Assembly: GCF_900107435.1 (NCBI RefSeq)
Contig: NZ_FNPZ01000001.1
Location: 96,960 to 160,959, forward strand
Length of the DNA stretch: 64,000 nt
Origin: Herbiconiux ginsengi
GTDB taxonomy: Bacteria > Actinomycetota > Actinomycetes > Actinomycetales > Microbacteriaceae
Direction: 5' to 3'
Each line of letters starts with the position of its first letter. Position 1 is the first letter of the stretch. The notes under the pieces were generated by a model. It saw nothing but the letters and a program-made list of their open reading frames with translations. It searched no databases and had not been told where the DNA came from. Below, piece by piece: positions 17,914 through 26,356 of this stretch. Made by a program: the position numbers and the translations under genes.

Positions 17914-18852
17914 GTGCGCGACCTCATCTGCATCACCGACCCGGGGCAGGAGCAGGCCGTCGCGCTGCTCTCGATCTTCGCGTCGCCCGACGACTTCCGG
18001 GTGCTCGGCATCGTGGCGAGCGCGGGCAACACGACACTCGACAACACCGTCGAGAACGTGTTCAAAGTGCTCGAGCTGGCCGGCGTGACCGGCGTCCCGG
18101 TCTACAAGGGCGTGCCCCAGCCCCTCCTCCGTCCACTCGTCACGGCCGCCCATGTGCACGGCGACACCGGACTCGACGGCTACACCTTTGCACCCGTCCT
18201 GGGCCGGCCCGAAGCCGAGCCGGGCGTCGCAGCCATCATCCGGATGCTCCGCGCCGCGCCGCCGCGATCGGTGACCATCGCGCAGTTCTCCAGCATGACC
18301 ACGCTCGCGGTGGCCCTCACGGAGGCGCCCGACATCGCCGGGCACATCGCCGAGATCGTGATGATGGCCGGGGCCTACTTCGAGGTCGGCAACATCACGC
18401 CGGCGGCGGAGTTCAACATCTACGTCGACCCGCACGCCGCCGCGATCGTACTCGGCAGCGGAGTGCCCATCGTGATGCTGCCGCTCGACGTGACCCACCA
18501 GCTGCGCAACACCCGGGCGCGCCTCGACGCGTTCTCGGCGATCGGCAACGAGTGCGGGCGGGCCGTCGACCAGCTGCTGACCTTCTCGGAGACCTTCGAC
18601 CTCGACAAGTATGGGTGGGACGGCGCGCCCCTGCACGGTCCGGTGGTGCCGATGTACTTGCTGCACCCGGAGTTCTTCCACGGCCGTCTCGTCAACGCCC
18701 GGGTGGAGACCGGCAGCGAGCTGACGATGGGCATGCTCGTCGCCGACTACTGGCAGATCACCGACCTGCCGCGCAACGTCTTCTACTGCCGCGACGTCGA
18801 CGCCGATCCGTTCTACGAGGAACTCACCGCCCGTATCGCGCGGCTCCGCTAG
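17914..18852 (+). CDS. nucleoside hydrolase family protein (IU-NH fold)
   Basis: 312 residues from GTG 17914 with AAAGGG 6 nt upstream. Hydrolyses N-ribosidic bonds of nucleosides in the family. The N-terminal calcium loop reads ITDPGQEQAVALL: the DPG is kept, but the two following acidic ligands of the canonical DxDPGxDDA are Glu and Gln. Later motifs FNIYVDPHAAAIVL and PLDVTHQ (His and Asp region) are typical. Together with the BMP protein it suggests uptake and cleavage of nucleosides. The altered metal loop leaves substrate and full activity uncertain. Confidence 0.85.
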   Translation: MRDLICITDPGQEQAVALLSIFASPDDFRVLGIVASAGNTTLDNTVENVFKVLELAGVTGVPVYKGVPQPLLRPLVTAAHVHGDTGLDGYTFAPVLGRPEAEPGVAAIIRMLRAAPPRSVTIAQFSSMTTLAVALTEAPDIAGHIAEIVMMAGAYFEVGNITPAAEFNIYVDPHAAAIVLGSGVPIVMLPLDVTHQLRNTRARLDAFSAIGNECGRAVDQLLTFSETFDLDKYGWDGAPLHGPVVPMYLLHPEFFHGRLVNARVETGSELTMGMLVADYWQITDLPRNVFYCRDVDADPFYEELTARIARLR

Positions 18853-19298
18853 CCGCACGCCGCTGCGCGGTGGCTCGAGATCTGTCCGAATCCAGGTGAT
18901 TCGCGGCCGGATGCGCGCGGCGTCCGTCGCCTGACGAGGGCGTCGCGGCCGTGCGCGCGGCTGCCACGCCATCGCCTTAGCCTTCGCCGAGCCGACCTGG
19001 CTCGCGACCTCGGAATCCGGCGGCGTCGACCGCACCCCGATCATCCCGTCGCACGAATTCGCCGGAGTGGTCTCCGAGGTCGGCGCCGACGTCGACGACC
19101 TGGCCGCCGGCGACTCCGCGGCCATACGAACTCCATCGGCGTGACCGAGACCTGCGCGGCGAGTGGCTGGAGGCCCTCGACGCGCCCGGCTCACTGCAGG
19201 AGCGGCTGCGTGCCCTGTTCGTGGCGACGTCCGACATCCAGGTCGCCTCATTGACCGGTTCCGGCACGGTCACCGGATGCCTCCGACCCTGCCGCCGC
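18853..19298 (+). pseudogene. decayed remnants: medium-chain dehydrogenase fragment and possible TetR fragment
   Basis: No intact gene in 446 bp. Reading 18971-19144 rightward gives a GroES-like stretch of a zinc-dependent alcohol dehydrogenase: PIIPSHEFAGVVSEVGADVDDL followed by AAGDSAAI, then a stop after 58 codons; the usual GHE motif is SHE and the coenzyme domain is missing. From 19152 a different frame reads LRGEWLEALDAPGSLQERLRALF, resembling the ligand domain of a TetR regulator, but this is weak. This looks like a deletion scar. Confidence 0.55.
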
Positions 19299-19961
19299 CT
19301 AGTCCGCTGTGCTGAGGTGCACCATCGCGTCGTAGAGCTGTTTCTCGCTCATCGGCGGCTCCGGGATCGCATGCGCCGCCTCGGCCCGGTAGGCGTCGAG
19401 CATGAGGAAGAGTTGTCGCCGCCACGCATTCGGCGCGGTGGTGCTCGTGGCGTCGATCATCCGGCCGTTCGACCAGATGAGGTTGACGATGTCGGCCAGG
19501 GTGATGTCGGCCCGCACCGCGCCGGCTTTCTGAGCCCGGGTGAGCACGTCGTCGATCTGCCGACACATCTCGTCGTGGATGCGCTCGGTCTCCTCGCTGC
19601 CGGGGAAGCGGCGGGAGAGGAAGTCGTTGAAACCTCGATCTCCGGCCTGGACGCGGAACAGATTCTCCAAGTAGGAGACGAACGCGCCCCACGGGTCATC
19701 GATCTGCAAAGCCTTCTCGGAGCCGTCGAGGAATTCCCGGACTCGTGGCTCCAGGGCGGCCAGAAGCAGATCCAGGCGCGTCGGGAAGTGGCGATACAGC
19801 GTTCCGATGGCCACATCGGCCTCGCGAGCGATCCTCTCCAAGGAGGCATCCACGCCTCGGGCGGCGAACTCGCGCTGGGCCGCGACGATGAGTCTGTGCC
19901 GGCGCTCCTGGGCGTCGCGGCGCCGCGGAACCCGCGTCCGTTCGATCTCGCTGGCACTCAC
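19299..19961 (-). CDS. TetR-family transcriptional regulator
   Basis: 220 residues. N-terminal DNA-binding domain about 20-70 with REFAARGVDASLERIAREA and the recognition segment VAIGTLYRHFPTRLDLL; the C-terminal domain (FNDFLSRRF, MCRQIDDVLTRAQKAGAVRADI) is the TetR_C type that binds an unknown ligand. GTG 19961 has only a weak GAGG upstream on its strand. Next to dehydrogenase remnants, which may have been its former target. Confidence 0.88.
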   Translation of the reverse strand: MSASEIERTRVPRRRDAQERRHRLIVAAQREFAARGVDASLERIAREADVAIGTLYRHFPTRLDLLLAALEPRVREFLDGSEKALQIDDPWGAFVSYLENLFRVQAGDRGFNDFLSRRFPGSEETERIHDEMCRQIDDVLTRAQKAGAVRADITLADIVNLIWSNGRMIDATSTTAPNAWRRQLFLMLDAYRAEAAHAIPEPPMSEKQLYDAMVHLSTAD

Positions 19962-20044
19962 CTATGCACTGTACCTCGGAAGCCGAGGACCCCCTCCGGT
20001 GCCCGCCCCGACCCCTTCACCGGCGTCACGGGCGGCACGTCCTG

Positions 20045-20974
20045 TCAGCTCGACTCCGGGGTGCGCGTCGCCGGCGTGCCCCAGCGCATCCAGGCCGCGA
20101 CGTAGATGGCGAGACCCGTGATCAAGCCGACGATGACCCAGAGCACGATGAGGAAGTCGATCCACGACCCGATCGGCGGCGAGCCGGGCAGGAAGGTGCG
20201 CAACGGGATGGTCGCGAAGAGCATCGCGCCCATCCAGCTCATGAACGACGCCTCGACCTTGCGCTTGCCCCGGAACGCCGTGATGGCCACGAAGAGCACG
20301 AGTGTGGGCATCACCACCAGCAGCCCGAGCAGCAACACCCCGAACGCCAGCGTGCTCCCGGAACGGCTGGCGGTGAGATCGACCACGGGAATCGGCTCGG
20401 TCGTGCCGTCGTCGAGCGGAATGACGCCGACCTCGGGAACGACGGTGAGGAAGCCGGAGAGATTCCAGCCCGGCACACCGCCGGCGATCTGCACGTGGGT
20501 CGGCAACAGCTTCTTCGCACCGTCCACGGTGATGAAGGCGACCACAGCGAATTGGGTGTGATAGCGGTCGAGCGGCCAGTCCTCGATCGTTCCCTCGCTG
20601 AAGATCGACATGGTACTCGTGGGCGGGATGGTGCCCTTGGCGATGTCGATCGTCTGGTCTCCGTCGACGGGAGTGATGATGACCCCGAGATCGTCGCTGA
20701 CCGTCGGTCCGCCGTCCTCCAGCAAGTGGTCGGGTGCGTTGACCGCCGTCTTCATCACGATGAGCTCGCCGACGCCGTTCACGGCACTCGGCTGCATGAG
20801 AACGGTCACGGCGTCGAGGTCGCCGGGTTCCGCTTCGATCGTCGTGTCCCGGCCGCTCCGGGCGTAGAGCAGCACCACCACCACGTACAGCAGCACGGCG
20901 ACCGCGACGAACACCGGCACCACCCAGCGCCGACGGCGACGCGTCGGTTCCGGCATCCGTTGCTCAGCACTCAC
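20045..20974 (-). CDS. DUF4436-family membrane protein
   Basis: 309 residues: one N-terminal transmembrane helix (about 17-38), an extracytoplasmic domain of about 180 residues, then three helices (about 215-240, 250-270, 275-300), matching DUF4436 layout. Function unknown. GTG 20974 overlaps the stop of the PPOX gene upstream (GTGA), so the pair is coupled. Confidence 0.75.
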   Translation of the reverse strand: MSAEQRMPEPTRRRRRWVVPVFVAVAVLLYVVVVLLYARSGRDTTIEAEPGDLDAVTVLMQPSAVNGVGELIVMKTAVNAPDHLLEDGGPTVSDDLGVIITPVDGDQTIDIAKGTIPPTSTMSIFSEGTIEDWPLDRYHTQFAVVAFITVDGAKKLLPTHVQIAGGVPGWNLSGFLTVVPEVGVIPLDDGTTEPIPVVDLTASRSGSTLAFGVLLLGLLVVMPTLVLFVAITAFRGKRKVEASFMSWMGAMLFATIPLRTFLPGSPPIGSWIDFLIVLWVIVGLITGLAIYVAAWMRWGTPATRTPESS

Positions 20975-21630
20975 ACCTCCGAGCTTATCGGCGCACCGCT
21001 CTCGTAGATCGACTCGGCGTAGCGCGGGCCGTAGTACTCCTCGAGCACCTCGATCGAGTCATCCGGCCGCTCGAGCGCCTGCGCGATCCGTGCGCGCGAT
21101 GGGGCGACGGATGCGTCCCACGACTCCGGCTCCCACGCCGCCGACCGCAGGAACGCCTTCGAGCAGTGGTAGTAGACCTCCTTCACGTCGACCACGAGCG
21201 CGAGCTGCGGTCGATGCCCCTTCACGACGAGGTCGTCGAAGAACGGCTCGTCGACCGCGATCCGCGCCCGCCCGTTGATGCGCAGCGTGTCGCCGCGCCC
21301 GGGGATGAGGAAGATCAGCCCCGCGTGCGGGTTGTCGATCACGTTGTGGAGACTGTCGGCACGGCGGTTGCCCGGCCGCTCCGGGAGCACGACGGTGGTG
21401 TCGTCGAGCACGTGGGCAAGCCCGGCCGGGTCGCCCTTCGGCGACACGTCGCAGCGACCGGATGCGTCGGAGGTCGCCACGAAGCACAGCGGCGATCCGG
21501 CCAGCCACACCCTGTCGATCTCGTCGAGCCGCGAGCGCGCCTTGTTGCGCACCCGCTCGACGGGCCGGCCGAGGAGCGCCTGCAAGGCATCGTGCGTGGC
21601 GATCGGTGAGGATGTGAGTTCGTAGGGCAT
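20971..21630 (-). CDS. pyridoxamine 5'-phosphate oxidase-family FMN-dependent protein
   Basis: 219 residues, split-barrel flavin-binding fold. Conserved parts: FVATSDASGRCDVSPKGDPAG, NVIDNPHAGLIFLIPGRGDTLRINGRARI, and a C-terminal VKEVYYHCSKAFLRS. These fit the PPOX subfamily of actinobacterial putative flavin oxidoreductases (MSMEG_1061/DR_2398-like), whose substrates are mostly unknown. ATG 21630 follows AGGAGGT, an unusually complete Shine-Dalgarno. Confidence 0.88.
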   Translation of the reverse strand: MPYELTSSPIATHDALQALLGRPVERVRNKARSRLDEIDRVWLAGSPLCFVATSDASGRCDVSPKGDPAGLAHVLDDTTVVLPERPGNRRADSLHNVIDNPHAGLIFLIPGRGDTLRINGRARIAVDEPFFDDLVVKGHRPQLALVVDVKEVYYHCSKAFLRSAAWEPESWDASVAPSRARIAQALERPDDSIEVLEEYYGPRYAESIYESGAPISSEV

Positions 21631-21674
21631 GAGACCTCCTGCCCTACGATCCTCGCACGCGCAGCGCGGAGGCC

Positions 21675-21829
21675 TCAGTCGGCGTCGATCATCCCGGACT
21701 CCGGCATGATGCGGAGATCACCGCGGTTGGCGGCGGCGAGAATGAGGCCGATCCAGGCCCGGTTGATGGCCGGGGGCCGGCTGCCGGAGAAGCGGAAGCG
21801 CAGCGGGATCGACGGATGCATCCAGAGCC
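21675..21829 (-). pseudogene. C-terminal remnant of a small DUF7882-type protein
   Basis: Reading leftward, about 50 codons ending at TGA 21675-21677 encode LWMHPSIPLRFRFSGSRPP and INRAWIGLILAAANRGDL, which match my recollection of the C-terminal half of a roughly 100-residue family common in Microbacteriaceae (often mislabelled DNA ligase). The upstream sequence in the same frame has no match to the N-terminal half, so the gene is truncated. Confidence 0.5.
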
Positions 21830-21928
21830 CCGGACTGGAGCTTGACCGAGAGGAAACCAATCCCCAATCAGCAGAAGGGGTTGGACGAAGGAGGTCGGGA
21901 ATCTGGGCGAATTCGATCGACTGATCCC

Positions 21929-21957
21929 TTGCGAGTGAGTGCTCACTCAGGTAATGT
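21929..21957 (+). promoter_or_regulatory. promoter of the TetR/exporter operon with an embedded operator
   Basis: -35 TTGCGA (21929-21934) and -10 TAATGT (21952-21957) are 17 bp apart. Inside the spacer lies an inverted repeat GAGTGAG-TG-CTCACTC (21933-21948), a typical TetR-family operator. A repressor bound here would block RNA polymerase. The -10 ends 8 bp before GTG 21966, so the transcript is predicted to be leaderless. Confidence 0.75.
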
Positions 21958-21965
21958 CTCCCCTC

Positions 21966-22568
21966 GTGAGCAGCACCGATGAACTGACCGGAACCGCCGA
22001 CGCGACGCGGCGCGCCCCTGCCCTCCCGATCGAAGACCGTCGCGCGATGATCCTCGACGCCGTCATCCCGCTCCTGCTCGAGCAGGGCGCCGACATCACC
22101 TCGAAGCAGATCGCCGAGGCGGCCGGAATCGCCGAGGGCACCGTGTTCCGCGCCTTCGGCGACAAAGACACCCTCATCCGGGCGGCCGCCGAGAAGTTCT
22201 TCGATCCGGAGTACGTGCGCAGCGGGCTCCGGGGCATCGATCCCGACGACTCGTTGGAGTCGAAGATCGCGCAGGTGATCGACATCTTCCGCACCCGCCT
22301 GCGCGGTGTGATGCGGATCATGGCCGCACTCGGCCGTCAGGAACCACCGCCCCGGCCCGAAGAAGACCGGGCGGGCGAGATCATGGCCCAGATCTTCGCC
22401 CCGGAGGCCGAGCGTCTCGCGCTCTCCCCCCGCCGCATCACCCACTTCATCCGTCTCGTCGGCTTCTCCAGCGCCATCCCGCAGATCAACGAGGTCGACA
22501 CCCCGTTCACCAGCGAAGAACTCGCCCAGATCATCGTTCACGGAATCATGAAAGAAGAATCCGAATGA
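21966..22568 (+). CDS. TetR-family repressor of the adjacent ABC exporter
   Basis: 200 residues from GTG 21966. ATG 21954 is rejected because it is part of the -10 hexamer TAATGT. The N-terminal helix-turn-helix is ITSKQIAEAAGIAEGTVFRAFGDKDTLI (about 45-75). It overlaps the first exporter gene by 4 bp (ATGA 22565), and the operator-like palindrome upstream predicts autorepression of the three-gene operon, relieved by an exported compound. Confidence 0.88.
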   Translation: MSSTDELTGTADATRRAPALPIEDRRAMILDAVIPLLLEQGADITSKQIAEAAGIAEGTVFRAFGDKDTLIRAAAEKFFDPEYVRSGLRGIDPDDSLESKIAQVIDIFRTRLRGVMRIMAALGRQEPPPRPEEDRAGEIMAQIFAPEAERLALSPRRITHFIRLVGFSSAIPQINEVDTPFTSEELAQIIVHGIMKEESE

Positions 22569-24301
22569 CCCTCCTCCGCCTGCTCGGGCGCTTCATGAAG
22601 CCCTACGGCTGGCTCGTCGCCGCCGTGGTGCTGTTCCAACTCATCCAGTCCATCGCCTCGCTGTACCTGCCCACGCTGAACGCCGACATCATCGACGACG
22701 GGGTCGCCAAGGGCGACACGGCGTACATCATGTCGACGGGCGGGTGGATGCTCCTCATCACCCTGGTGCAGGTCGCCGCCGCGATCACCGCCACCTACTT
22801 CGGGGCCCGCGCCGCCATGGCCATCGGCCGCGACCTCCGCGGCGCCATCTTCCACCGCGTGAGCGAGTTCAGCGAGCGCGAGGTCTCCGCCTTCGGCGCC
22901 CCGTCGCTCATCACCCGCTCCACGAACGACGTGCAACAGGTGCAGATGCTCGCCCTGATGACCTTCACCCTGCTCGTCTCGGCGCCCATCCTCGCGATCG
23001 GCGGCGTGGTGCTGGCCCTCCAGCAAGACGTGCAGATGTCGTGGATCATCGCCGTCGCCGTGCCGGTGCTGCTCGTCTCGCTGGGCCTCATCATCGTGCG
23101 CATGGTGCCGCAGTTCCGCAAGATGCAGACCCGCATCGACGCGGTCAACCGTGTGCTGCGCGAGCAGCTCACCGGCATCCGCGTGGTGCGTGCGTTCGTG
23201 CGCGAAGACGTCGAGACCGCGCGCTTCGCGAAGGCGAACCACGACGTCACCGATTCGGCCCTCCGCGCCGGGCGTCTGCTGGCGCTGATGTTCCCGACCG
23301 TCATGCTCATCCTCAACGTCTCGAGCGTCGCCGTGATCTGGTTCGGTGCGTTCCGCATCGACTCCGGATCGATGCAGGTGGGCACGCTGATCGCCTTCCT
23401 CAGCTACCTGGTGCAGATCTTGATCGCCATCATGATGGCGACCTTCATGGCCATGATGATCCCCCGCGCCTCCGTCTGCGCCGACCGCATCACCGAGGTG
23501 CTCGACACGGACTCCTCGGTGGTGCTGCCTGCGAACCCCGTGCGCGAGCTGAAGCGACACGGCACGATCGAGTTGCGCGACGCCTCGTTCACCTATCCCG
23601 GCGCCGAACAGCCGGTGCTGCGCAACCTCGACATCACCGTCGAGCCCGGTCAGACCCTGGCCGTGATCGGCAGCACCGGATCGGGGAAGACCACTCTCGT
23701 GAACCTGCTCCCGCGCCTGTTCGACGTCACCGGCGGCTCCGTGCTGATCGACGGCGTCGATGTTCGGGAGCTCGATCCCGATCTGCTGTGGGGGCGGATC
23801 GGCCTGGTGCCGCAGAAGCCCTACCTCTTCTCGGGCACCGTGGCCTCGAACCTCCGCTACGGCAACCCCGACGCCACCGACGACGACCTCTGGCACGCCC
23901 TCGAGATCGCCCAGGCGAAAGACTTCGTGTCGGCGATGGAAGGGCAGCTCGACGCCCCGATCGCCCAGGGCGGCACCACGGTGTCGGGCGGCCAGCGGCA
24001 ACGGCTCGCCATCGCCCGCGCTCTCGTCAAGCAGCCCGAGATCTACGTCTTCGACGACTCCTTCTCGGCGCTCGACCTGGCGACCGATGCGCGGTTGAGA
24101 CAGGCGCTGCGCACGAAGGTGGTGGGCGCCACGATGGTGATCGTGGCCCAGCGGGTGTCGACCATCATCGACGCCGACCAGATCATCGTGCTGGAGGACG
24201 GCGAGATCGTCGGCCGCGGCACTCATGAAGAACTGCTCGAGACCTCGGAGACCTACAACGAGATCGTGTCGTCGCAGCTCACCGCGGAGGAGGCAGCATG
24301 A
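22565..24301 (+). CDS. ABC exporter half-transporter, subunit 1 (degenerate catalytic site)
   Basis: 578 residues: six-helix type IV exporter domain (about 10-310) and nucleotide-binding domain (about 335-578). Walker A GSTGSGKT, signature [15 protein letters not shown], Walker B IYVFDDSFSALD. The catalytic Glu after Walker B is Asp, which is the degenerate half-site of heterodimeric exporters of the LmrCD/BmrCD/TmrAB type. Overlaps its partner by 4 bp. Role: drug or lipid-like substrate efflux under TetR control; substrate unknown. Confidence 0.92.
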   Translation: MTLLRLLGRFMKPYGWLVAAVVLFQLIQSIASLYLPTLNADIIDDGVAKGDTAYIMSTGGWMLLITLVQVAAAITATYFGARAAMAIGRDLRGAIFHRVSEFSEREVSAFGAPSLITRSTNDVQQVQMLALMTFTLLVSAPILAIGGVVLALQQDVQMSWIIAVAVPVLLVSLGLIIVRMVPQFRKMQTRIDAVNRVLREQLTGIRVVRAFVREDVETARFAKANHDVTDSALRAGRLLALMFPTVMLILNVSSVAVIWFGAFRIDSGSMQVGTLIAFLSYLVQILIAIMMATFMAMMIPRASVCADRITEVLDTDSSVVLPANPVRELKRHGTIELRDASFTYPGAEQPVLRNLDITVEPGQTLAVIGSTGSGKTTLVNLLPRLFDVTGGSVLIDGVDVRELDPDLLWGRIGLVPQKPYLFSGTVASNLRYGNPDATDDDLWHALEIAQAKDFVSAMEGQLDAPIAQGGTTVSGGQRQRLAIARALVKQPEIYVFDDSFSALDLATDARLRQALRTKVVGATMVIVAQRVSTIIDADQIIVLEDGEIVGRGTHEELLETSETYNEIVSSQLTAEEAA

Positions 24302-26301
24302 GCGGCACCCAGACCACACCGAAGTCCGCGCCTCGCCCGGCCGGTCCTCCTGCGGGCACGCCCGGCCGCGGCGGCCCCGGAGGCCGCGGTGGCGGACCCT
24401 TCGGTGGGATCGGCATGCCCACCGAGAAGTCGATGACCTTCGGCCCGTCGGCCAAGCGCCTCATCCGCCGGCTCAGCCCACACCGCGTCGCCGTGATCGC
24501 GGTGATCGCCCTCGGCGTCATCAGCGTGGTGTTCACCGTGCTCGGGCCGTGGCTGCTCGGCCAGGCAACGAACCTCATCTTCGCCGGCGCGATCGGGCAG
24601 ACGCTGCCCGCCGACATGACGAAGCAGCAGCTGATCGACCAGCTGCGCGCGAGTGGACAGACGCAGCAGGCCGACCTGCTGAGCGGCATCGCCCTCACCC
24701 CGGGCCAGGGCATCGATTTCGACGCGTTGGCCATGGTGCTGGGCATCGTGCTCGTGCTCTACGTCGCGGCATCCGTCTTCGCCTGGCTGCAGGGCCGCGT
24801 GCTCAACACCATCGTGCAGAGCACCGTCTACCGTCTGCGCGAGGAGGTCGAGGCGAAGATCAACCGGCTGCCGCTGGCCTACTTCGACAAGATGCAACGC
24901 GGCGAACTGCTCAGCCGTGTCACGAACGACATGGACAACGTGGCGCAGAGCCTGCAGCAGACGCTCAGCCAGATGCTCACCTCCGTGCTCACGGTCGTCG
25001 GCGTGCTGGTGATGATGTTCGTCACCTCCCCGCTGCTCGCCGTGATCTCGCTGGTCACCATCCCGCTCACCATCGGCATCACCGCGGTCATCGCGAAACG
25101 CTCGCAGAAGCTCTTCGTGGCCCAGTGGGCGCACACCGGCGCGCTCAACGCTCAGGTGGAGGAGAACTTCACCGGTCACGCCCTGGTGAAGGTGTTCGGC
25201 CGTCAGCGGGAGACCGAACAGACCTTCACCGAGAAGAACGAGCAGCTCTACAAGGCCAGCTTCGGCGCGCAGTTCGTGTCGGGCATCATCATGCCGGCCA
25301 TGATGTTCGTCGGAAACCTCATCTACGTCGTGATCGCCGTGGTCGGCGGGTTGCAGGTCGCCTCGGGCGCCCTGAGTATCGGTGCGGTGCAGGCCTTCAT
25401 CCAGTACTCCCGTCAGTTCACCCAGCCGCTCACCCAGCTCGGGTCGATGGTGAACCTGCTGCAGTCGGGCGTCGCCTCGGCGGAGCGGGTCTTCGAGCTG
25501 CTGGACGCCGAGGAGCAGACCCCGGATGCCTCCCCGGCCGAGACCCCGGCCGACTCGCGCGGCCGCCTGGTGTTCGAGAACGTCTCGTTCCGTTACACCG
25601 AGGACAAGCCGCTCATCACCGACCTGTCACTGGTGGCCGAACCCGGGCAGACCGTCGCGATCGTCGGCCCGACGGGGGCCGGCAAGACCACGCTGGTGAA
25701 CCTCATCATGCGGTTCTACGAGCTGGATGCCGGGCGTATCACGCTCGACGGCGTCGACATCGCGCAGATGACCCGGCGCGACCTGCGTTCCCGCACCGGC
25801 ATGGTGCTGCAGGACACCTGGCTCTTCGGCGGCACCATCCGCGACAACATCGCCTACGGCCGGCCGGATGCCACGGAGGAGGAGATCCTCGACGCCGCCC
25901 GCGCCACCTACGTCGACCGCTTCGTGCACTCGCTGCCCGACGGCTACGACACGGTGCTCGACGACGAGGCGTCGAACGTCTCCGCCGGCGAGAAGCAGCT
26001 GCTCACCATCGCGCGGGCCTTCCTCGCCAAGCCGAGCGTGCTCATCCTCGACGAGGCCACCTCGTCGGTCGACACGCGCACCGAGCAGCTGGTGCAGAAG
26101 GCGATGTCGGCGCTGCGGGCCGACCGCACGAGCTTCGTGATCGCGCACCGCCTCTCCACCATCCGCGACGCCGACCTCATCCTGGTGATGGAGTCGGGCA
26201 GCATCGTGGAGCAGGGCACACACGCCGAGCTGCTGGCCGCCGAGGGCGCGTACTACGCCCTCTACAACTCGCAGTTCGCCTCGGCGCTGGTCGACGAATG
26301 A
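24298..26301 (+). CDS. ABC exporter half-transporter, subunit 2 (canonical catalytic site)
   Basis: 667 residues. A Gly/Pro-rich N-terminal extension (about 1-45) precedes the membrane domain, which has a longer extracytoplasmic insertion between helices 1 and 2 (about 90-150). Nucleotide-binding domain: Walker A GPTGAGKT, Walker [13 protein letters not shown] with catalytic Glu, but the signature is VSAGEKQLLTIARAF rather than LSGGQ. Canonical Walker B plus altered signature complements subunit 1, as expected for a heterodimer with one consensus ATP site. Confidence 0.92.
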   Translation: MSGTQTTPKSAPRPAGPPAGTPGRGGPGGRGGGPFGGIGMPTEKSMTFGPSAKRLIRRLSPHRVAVIAVIALGVISVVFTVLGPWLLGQATNLIFAGAIGQTLPADMTKQQLIDQLRASGQTQQADLLSGIALTPGQGIDFDALAMVLGIVLVLYVAASVFAWLQGRVLNTIVQSTVYRLREEVEAKINRLPLAYFDKMQRGELLSRVTNDMDNVAQSLQQTLSQMLTSVLTVVGVLVMMFVTSPLLAVISLVTIPLTIGITAVIAKRSQKLFVAQWAHTGALNAQVEENFTGHALVKVFGRQRETEQTFTEKNEQLYKASFGAQFVSGIIMPAMMFVGNLIYVVIAVVGGLQVASGALSIGAVQAFIQYSRQFTQPLTQLGSMVNLLQSGVASAERVFELLDAEEQTPDASPAETPADSRGRLVFENVSFRYTEDKPLITDLSLVAEPGQTVAIVGPTGAGKTTLVNLIMRFYELDAGRITLDGVDIAQMTRRDLRSRTGMVLQDTWLFGGTIRDNIAYGRPDATEEEILDAARATYVDRFVHSLPDGYDTVLDDEASNVSAGEKQLLTIARAFLAKPSVLILDEATSSVDTRTEQLVQKAMSALRADRTSFVIAHRLSTIRDADLILVMESGSIVEQGTHAELLAAEGAYYALYNSQFASALVDE

Positions 26302-26356
26302 GCTATCCTCGCATCATGGGAACGGGCAGCGCGGCCGTGTAGTGAGGATAAAAACG

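Noticed and set aside
21939-21966. GTG 21939 and ATG 21954 as starts of the TetR gene
   Set aside because: 21939 lies in the operator and 21954 in the -10 hexamer TAATGT; GTG 21966 fits a leaderless transcript.
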